12,340 nucleotides of DNA from Coriobacteriales bacterium (lineage in GTDB: Bacteria; Actinomycetota; Coriobacteriia; Coriobacteriales; UBA8131). Both the position numbers and the translations under genes were made by a program. Positions 8,842 to 12,340 of the stretch are shown here, one piece after another. The stretch covers positions 1 through 12,340 of the forward strand of contig JAITEK010000126.1 in NCBI GenBank assembly GCA_031282085.1, in the 5' to 3' direction. A model generated the notes under the pieces. It saw nothing but the letters and a program-made list of their open reading frames with translations, was not told the DNA's origin and did no database searches. Every line of letters starts with the position of its first letter. Position 1 is the stretch's first letter.

Positions 8842-9698
8842 ACGCCCTCATGGACGACGCCCAGCCTGTCTACCTCTATGATGGCACACTCGAGGGGATG
8901 CTGACGGCTGTCTTTGAGGCCTTCGCTCGTCGGGAGGCGCCGCTCAACGTGGCGCAGGAGCACTGTCTCCAGCAAAGCCTGCTCTGCTCCTACATCCCCA
9001 TCCTCACCGATGCGGAGAAGGCCGAGCGCGTGCAGGTGGGCGTCATCAACAAACTGGGGGAGCGTGCCTACGACAACATCAAACAGGTATTCCTCTCCGA
9101 CGATGGGGAGAAAGGCGGCGTCATCGTCCGCTACCTGCTGTATACGATGCGAAAGGGGAGGGGCTCCTGCGCCCACCTGGCCAATCCTGCGGTCAATGCC
9201 TTTGAGGAGGTGCTCAGGCAGGTCTCCAAGGAGGCGCACTATATGCTGCAATTCGTGCGCTTCGCCCAGTTACGAAATGGGGTCTACTTCTCACGCATAG
9301 AGCCAAAGGCGAGTGTGGTGCCGCTCATCATGGGGCACTTCGCCGCGCGCTTCAATGTGCAGCCTTTCATGATCTACGACGCGCGGCATGGCTTATCGGG
9401 GGTGTTCGATACCGAGCGTTGGTGGCTCGTCGATGCGCGGGACATCCAAGTGCCGGAACAGACGATGGTTGAGGACGCGTTCCAGTCGCTGTGGCAGACC
9501 TTTTACGACACGATAGCGATAGAGGAGCGCCGCAACCCCACCTGCCAGCGCAATTTCATGCCCAAACGCTTCTGGGGCACCATGTGCGAGCAGATACCAC
9601 CCCAACTGCGCAACCTCCGCCCAAAGACCGCGACCCCCACGCAGGCCGCCAAACAACTGGCAGCGCGCAACCAAACACCCCACGTCCTCTCCGCATAG
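8838..9698 (+). CDS. DUF4130 protein, probable DNA metabolism partner of the radical SAM enzyme
   Basis: A 286-residue protein that I recognise as the DUF4130 family (probable DNA metabolism protein), from the N-terminal YLYDGTLEGMLTAVFEAF, the central KGRGSCAHLANPAV region and the C-terminal ERRNPTCQRNFMPKRFWG stretch. In many bacteria this domain is fused or adjacent to a uracil-DNA-glycosylase-family domain. Here the protein ends shortly after DUF4130, with a basic/Ala/Thr-rich tail, and no glycosylase domain or gene is visible. The ATGA overlap with the radical SAM gene implies translational coupling and a near-stoichiometric partner. The SOS-controlled promoter upstream would make both damage-inducible. 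No membrane or signal sequence, so it acts in the cytoplasm. Its biochemical activity is unknown. Confidence 0.9.
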   Translation: MNALMDDAQPVYLYDGTLEGMLTAVFEAFARREAPLNVAQEHCLQQSLLCSYIPILTDAEKAERVQVGVINKLGERAYDNIKQVFLSDDGEKGGVIVRYLLYTMRKGRGSCAHLANPAVNAFEEVLRQVSKEAHYMLQFVRFAQLRNGVYFSRIEPKASVVPLIMGHFAARFNVQPFMIYDARHGLSGVFDTERWWLVDARDIQVPEQTMVEDAFQSLWQTFYDTIAIEERRNPTCQRNFMPKRFWGTMCEQIPPQLRNLRPKTATPTQAAKQLAARNQTPHVLSA

Positions 9699-9728
9699 CG
9701 CCCGCCCGCCATCGCGCCTATGCCACGA

Positions 9729-9746
9729 GGACGGCTGACGCCGTTC
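9729..9746 (+). terminator. Weak candidate terminator hairpin after the DUF4130 gene
   Basis: GGACGGC-TGAC-GCCGTTCC pairs over seven positions (one G-T) with a 4-base loop, 30 bases after the DUF4130 stop. No T-tract follows, so the call is tentative. Confidence 0.28.
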
Positions 9747-9764
9747 CGCGGTGTATTAAGGTTC

Positions 9765-9776
9765 CGGTAGCTACCG
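9765..9776. repeat. 12-bp perfect palindrome
   Basis: CGGTAGCTACCG is self-complementary over all 12 bases and lies between convergent genes, just before the REP-like element. It may be part of the same repeat, a terminator stem with no loop, or a protein site; nothing else indicates a role. Confidence 0.45.
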
Positions 9777-9784
9777 CCGCCGGT

Positions 9785-9869
9785 TGGATCCTGGGACAAG
9801 CCCAAGATGACGGGCGAGGTAACGGATGCCCGTCCCCTGCCCGTCATTCTGGCTTTATGCCAGAATCCA
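9785..9869. repeat. REP-like imperfect inverted repeat between convergent genes
   Basis: A 31-base left arm (9785-9815, beginning TGGATCCTGG and ending GATGACGGGC) and a 31-base right arm (9839-9869) are inverted copies at 24 of 31 positions, with a 23-base loop. The sequence style (TGGATCCTGG, CCGTCATTCTGG, GAATCCA) resembles dispersed intergenic repeats seen in many bacteria. The location between two convergent operons is typical. The rest of the 9699-9977 gap shows no gene. Confidence 0.6.
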
Positions 9870-9977
9870 GTCGTCCGCGACAGCAGGCGACGCATAAAGA
9901 GCGCGCAGCGCGACACACGGCCCTGACCGCAGGACTATGCTCTTCACCGCAACCAACAGCCTCTCCGCGTAATCCCT

Positions 9978-10898
9978 TTACTTCGTTCGTATGTCCGCAG
10001 AACCCATATCCAGGCTGACATCGAGTGTGAGCTTTGGCGACGAGGCATCGCTTTGCGTGGAGGATCTGGCGTTGCGTCCATTCAGCGTGGCGCTGCCCAT
10101 GGAGCTTTCGATGGAGTAGGCCATGTCCCTCTCGGCGACATCGAGCCTCATATCAAGGTCACCGAGGTTCATCTTAATGTCCGCCCTGCCGCTCAAAGTG
10201 CCCGAGAAGTCGAAGTCTCCCATGTTACACGTGGCCGAAAGGTTCTCTACGGTTGAGTCCTTGAGGTCAAGACGCCCGGCGCTCATGAGCATGCGGGCAC
10301 TGTCAACAACCTCCAGCCCGTCCAATTCGGCGCTTCCTGCGTCCAAGTCCACCTCAAGCTCTTGTACGGTGATGTCCCGACCGGTAAAGCTGCCAGCACT
10401 GAGCTCGGTTTTCAGGGATCTGGCGTCGAGCCCCTCTACTCGTAGCTCGCCAAAGTCACCGCTAACGGACACCTGTTCAAACTTCGTTCCTCGCGGATAG
10501 GTGAGTGTCAGCCCCGGCCCCAGGTCGGTCTCGTGGATGCCGAACAAGCCAAACCCCCACCGCTCCCGGTAGGTACTGCGTACCGTAAGAACACCGTCGT
10601 CCTCCGATACCCGGAGATCCATCAACCGGGAGTCATAGCTGCCCGTAAGCTTAAAGGTGTCACCAGGTACAAGCTCCAGATCAAGGACGTCAAGGTTGAT
10701 GTCAAGGCCGGTGATCTCGTCCCACTGTTCATCTACTGAAGCGAGGACACCGCCTTCGTCGGAAGCCACAATCACCCCCTGCGAAGTCAGGTTCACGGCT
10801 TTCAGGCCGCCGAGCGCATAACCGATGGTGCCGAGGATGCCGCCGACGAGGATAAGTCCTACGGCGACTATCAATAGTATCTTTGTCGTTCGTTTCAT
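9978..10898 (-). CDS. DUF4097-like membrane-anchored protein
   Basis: A 306-residue protein with one N-terminal hydrophobic segment (about residues 7-29, KILLIVAVGLILVGGILG), after which the chain is probably outside the membrane. The rest is a run of short alternating strands rich in repeated motifs such as GDFGELRVEGL, AGSAELDGLEV, MGDFDFSG and LGDLDMRLDV, typical of the DUF4097 beta-solenoid/adhesin-like fold. Its function is unknown. The order PadR, DUF1700, DUF4097 recurs in Gram-positive genomes and is usually linked with envelope homeostasis, although direct evidence is thin. The ATG overlaps the DUF1700 stop by 4 bases, and AAAGGA precedes it. It is the last gene of its operon and converges on the DUF4130 gene. 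Confidence 0.85.
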   Translation of the reverse strand: MKRTTKILLIVAVGLILVGGILGTIGYALGGLKAVNLTSQGVIVASDEGGVLASVDEQWDEITGLDINLDVLDLELVPGDTFKLTGSYDSRLMDLRVSEDDGVLTVRSTYRERWGFGLFGIHETDLGPGLTLTYPRGTKFEQVSVSGDFGELRVEGLDARSLKTELSAGSFTGRDITVQELEVDLDAGSAELDGLEVVDSARMLMSAGRLDLKDSTVENLSATCNMGDFDFSGTLSGRADIKMNLGDLDMRLDVAERDMAYSIESSMGSATLNGRNARSSTQSDASSPKLTLDVSLDMGSADIRTK

Positions 10899-11650
10899 GA
10901 GGGATTCCTTTCACGCTGGGTAAGCCGTTTGCGAATAGTGTTGAGGAGATGGGCGACGCCTTGGATGCAGAGCTTTCCCAACTGCCAGAACGCCATGCCG
11001 AAAAGGATGCAAAGCCCCATCGTCACGAGGCTGGTTCCCAAGTAGAACAGGCCTGTCACAAAATCTGCGAACAGGAGGTATATCCCGACGAGTCCGCAGA
11101 GGATAGCCGCGACCAGAAACGCCACCACAACGGCGGCTAAGGAAAAGAGCAGCGCGCCAAGCGTGACGAAAAGGGCGAATACCACGGCTATGAGAGCGAT
11201 GGCGAGCGGCACTCCAACGGGAATCGCCAAAAGCGCCAGCACTACTGTCCAGACCACACCCATCTCGGATTTTTTCGGCGTGCTCTGTGATGGTACTCCT
11301 GCGGGCACTCCGGCCGGTATGCTGCTTGCCGCGCCTGCTGGCATGCCTGGAGGTGCTTCTCCGATTGGCTCAGATTGCGTCCCGGGAGCTACCGGGTTCT
11401 CATCGCCTGTGCTGGGAAGGGGAGCCGGCGCTATGGTCGGTTCAGAATCGCCCATGGCGATATCCGCTTTTATCTGCGCAGCCAGGGTGCGAGGGCTTCC
11501 GAGGATCGCACTGGCATCCAGCTCTCCCTCGGCCGTTGCCTCGGCTTCGGCGAGGTATTCGCCATAGTAGGCAAGGGCGTTCTCTCGGTCAGAAGCGCCC
11601 AATCCGCTGAGCGCCTTTGTCAGTTCGGTAAGATAGGTTAACCTGTCCAT
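10895..11650 (-). CDS. DUF1700/HAAS-domain membrane protein
   Basis: A 251-residue protein. Residues 1-68 form a helical domain (MDRLTYLTELTKALSGL..., LAYYGEYLAEAE, LGSPRTLAAQI) typical of the DUF1700/HAAS N-terminus. Residues 69-127 are a Pro/Ala/Gly-rich linker with PAG repeats. Three to four hydrophobic segments follow (about 131-160, 162-195, 203-225), then a basic tail. In the family, the N-terminal helical domain is thought to signal with the PadR regulator encoded next to it; here the PadR stop overlaps this start by one base (TGATG). It probably senses membrane state or tethers a partner at the membrane, which is inference. Translational coupling on both sides supports one three-gene operon. 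Confidence 0.87.
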   Translation of the reverse strand: MDRLTYLTELTKALSGLGASDRENALAYYGEYLAEAEATAEGELDASAILGSPRTLAAQIKADIAMGDSEPTIAPAPLPSTGDENPVAPGTQSEPIGEAPPGMPAGAASSIPAGVPAGVPSQSTPKKSEMGVVWTVVLALLAIPVGVPLAIALIAVVFALFVTLGALLFSLAAVVVAFLVAAILCGLVGIYLLFADFVTGLFYLGTSLVTMGLCILFGMAFWQLGKLCIQGVAHLLNTIRKRLTQRERNPS

Positions 11651-11961
11651 CAGGAATCACTCCTCAAAAAGTCATCGATTCTGCCTCGAAACTCGTCCCA
11701 GTCTTCTCTGAACTCGTTGAGTTTGGCTCGGCCGTCATCGGTGATTGCGTAATATCTTCGGTTGCGTCCCTGATGCGGAACATCATAGGTTCGCAGGAAC
11801 GCGCTGCTTTGGAGCCGGCGCAGGACGGGATAAAGCGTCGATTCCGAAACCTGTAAGCTCTCGTGGAGCTTCTGGGTTAACTCGTAACCGTATGTGTCGT
11901 CGTGCGAGAGCATGGAGAGCACACAGGCGTCGAGCAAGCCCGCTGTTATCGGGAAACTCAA
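11650..11961 (-). CDS. PadR-family transcriptional regulator
   Basis: A 103-residue winged-helix repressor. Visible PadR features are LLDACVLSMLSHDDTYGYELTQKL, the recognition-helix region ESTLYPVLRRLQSSAFL, the wing RNRRYYAITDDGRAKL and a short C-terminal dimerization helix. TTG at 11961 is the chosen start because a strong GGAGGTGA (complement of 11967-11974) lies five bases upstream. An upstream TTG at 11976 would place that ribosome site inside the gene. The regulator probably controls its own operon through the palindrome at 11991-12013 overlapping the promoter. The inducing signal is unknown, possibly relayed by the DUF1700 protein. Confidence 0.92.
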   Translation of the reverse strand: MSFPITAGLLDACVLSMLSHDDTYGYELTQKLHESLQVSESTLYPVLRRLQSSAFLRTYDVPHQGRNRRYYAITDDGRAKLNEFREDWDEFRGRIDDFLRSDS

Positions 11962-11990
11962 AGAAGTCACCTCCAATCAATGAACAATAC

Positions 11991-12013
11991 AATATTATAT
12001 AACGTATAATATT
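11991..12013. promoter_or_regulatory. Palindromic operator, probable PadR binding site
   Basis: AATATTATA (11991-11999), five bases, then TATAATATT (12005-12013): perfect 9-base inverted halves over 23 bases. It overlaps the -10 region and spacer of the promoter upstream of the padR-like gene. Strikingly AT-rich within a GC-rich window. Assignment to PadR is inference from position. Confidence 0.6.
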
Positions 12014-12024
12014 ATAGAAGTCAA
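11994..12024 (-). promoter_or_regulatory. Promoter of the PadR-DUF1700-DUF4097 operon
   Basis: On the - strand, TTGACT (complement of 12019-12024) is followed after 17 bases by TATATA, or after 19 by a perfect TATAAT (complement of 11994-11999). The start site would lie about 30 bases before the ribosome site of the regulator. Confidence 0.62.
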
Positions 12025-12124
12025 TAGTAAACCGAAAAGCGGCGGCACTTCTTTTGCTATTGGTTACAGGAGGAGGGCAGGCGCTAGAGGCACCGCTGCT
12101 GGGACTAAGACGGTGGGACGAGGG

Positions 12125-12222
12125 TGGGACAGGGGGACGGGGCAACTGTCCCACCTGGTGAGGTTGTTGCCGCATCGGGAACGTGTCATCATGTGGGACA
12201 GTTGCCCCGTCCCCCTGTCCCA
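12125..12222. repeat. Perfect 30-bp inverted repeat, REP/BIME-like
   Basis: Arms at 12125-12154 and 12193-12222 are exact reverse complements over 30 bases, with a 38-base loop. Each arm is itself a small hairpin (GGGACAG ... CTGTCCC). GGGACAGGGGGACGG-type repeats are scattered in many bacterial genomes and are associated with REP transposases. It ends three bases before the stop of the PLP enzyme gene, so it may also act as that gene's terminator. The remainder of the 12025-12225 gap shows no gene. Confidence 0.75.
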
Positions 12223-12225
12223 GAT

Positions 12226-12340
12226 TCAGTCTGCGAAGGCGACCTCAAAAGCCTGCTCAAGGTCGGCGATGAGGTCGTCGGCGTTCTCAAGACCGAGCGA
12301 AAGGCGAATGGTCAAGGGGTCTAAGCCCACGGCGGCACGC
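12226..12340 (-). CDS. C-terminus of a Cys/Met metabolism PLP-dependent enzyme (partial)
   Basis: The last 37 codons and stop of a - strand gene that continues beyond the window. The translation contains VGLDPLTIRLSLGLENADDL and ends IADLEQAFEVAFAD, the hallmark C-terminus (IRLSxGxExxxDLxxDLxxA) of the cystathionine gamma-synthase / O-acetylhomoserine sulfhydrylase family. These enzymes use pyridoxal phosphate in trans-sulfuration or direct sulfhydrylation in methionine and cysteine synthesis. The fragment cannot say which member it is. Confidence 0.85.
   Translation of the reverse strand, partial: RAAVGLDPLTIRLSLGLENADDLIADLEQAFEVAFAD

Noticed and set aside
9699..9977. Small coding regions in the convergent gap
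   Set aside because: Open frames here run through the REP-like repeat and give translations without start signals or recognisable similarity.

Overview
The window is GC-rich (an estimate by eye) and looks like chromosome of a high-GC Gram-positive anaerobe, most likely an actinobacterium of the Coriobacteriia/Eggerthellales type. The evidence is a sortase-anchored surface protein, a lipoprotein thioredoxin, LexA sites of the Gram-positive CGAAC-N4-GTTCG type, and gene families common in anaerobes (archaeal-type phosphoglycerate mutase family, rSAM/DUF4130 pair, CD1871A-like CXXC peptide). This placement is inference; no 16S rRNA or other marker is present.

Layout. Bases 1-1623 hold the 3' part of a cell-wall-anchored surface protein with two Cna-B-like domains. 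It overlaps by 4 bases an ApgM-like metalloenzyme (1620-2855). Next is a three-gene redox cassette on the + strand: a 49-residue CXXC membrane peptide (2957-3106), a polytopic 4Fe-4S protein (3113-4090) and a TlpA-like lipoprotein (4087-4668). A large hybrid histidine kinase lies convergently on the - strand (4705-7152). A 279-base divergent intergenic region follows. It carries a proposed kinase promoter and, for the other side, a strong sigma70 promoter with two perfect SOS boxes. That promoter drives a radical-SAM protein (7432-8841) translationally coupled to a DUF4130 protein (8838-9698).

An intergenic stretch with REP-like inverted repeats separates this pair from a - strand operon of PadR regulator, DUF1700 protein and DUF4097 protein (11961 down to 9978), which has an AT-rich promoter and palindromic operator. 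The right end holds a perfect 30-base inverted repeat and the C-terminal 37 codons of a Cys/Met-metabolism PLP enzyme on the - strand.

The most interesting element is the radical-SAM/DUF4130 pair. Its chemistry is, as far as I know, undescribed. Here the sequence shows twin LexA boxes on its promoter, a helix-hairpin-helix DNA-binding motif, and a QLSLF pentapeptide that exactly matches the consensus sliding-clamp-binding motif. Together these point to a damage-inducible, replication-fork-recruited DNA repair or modification system.
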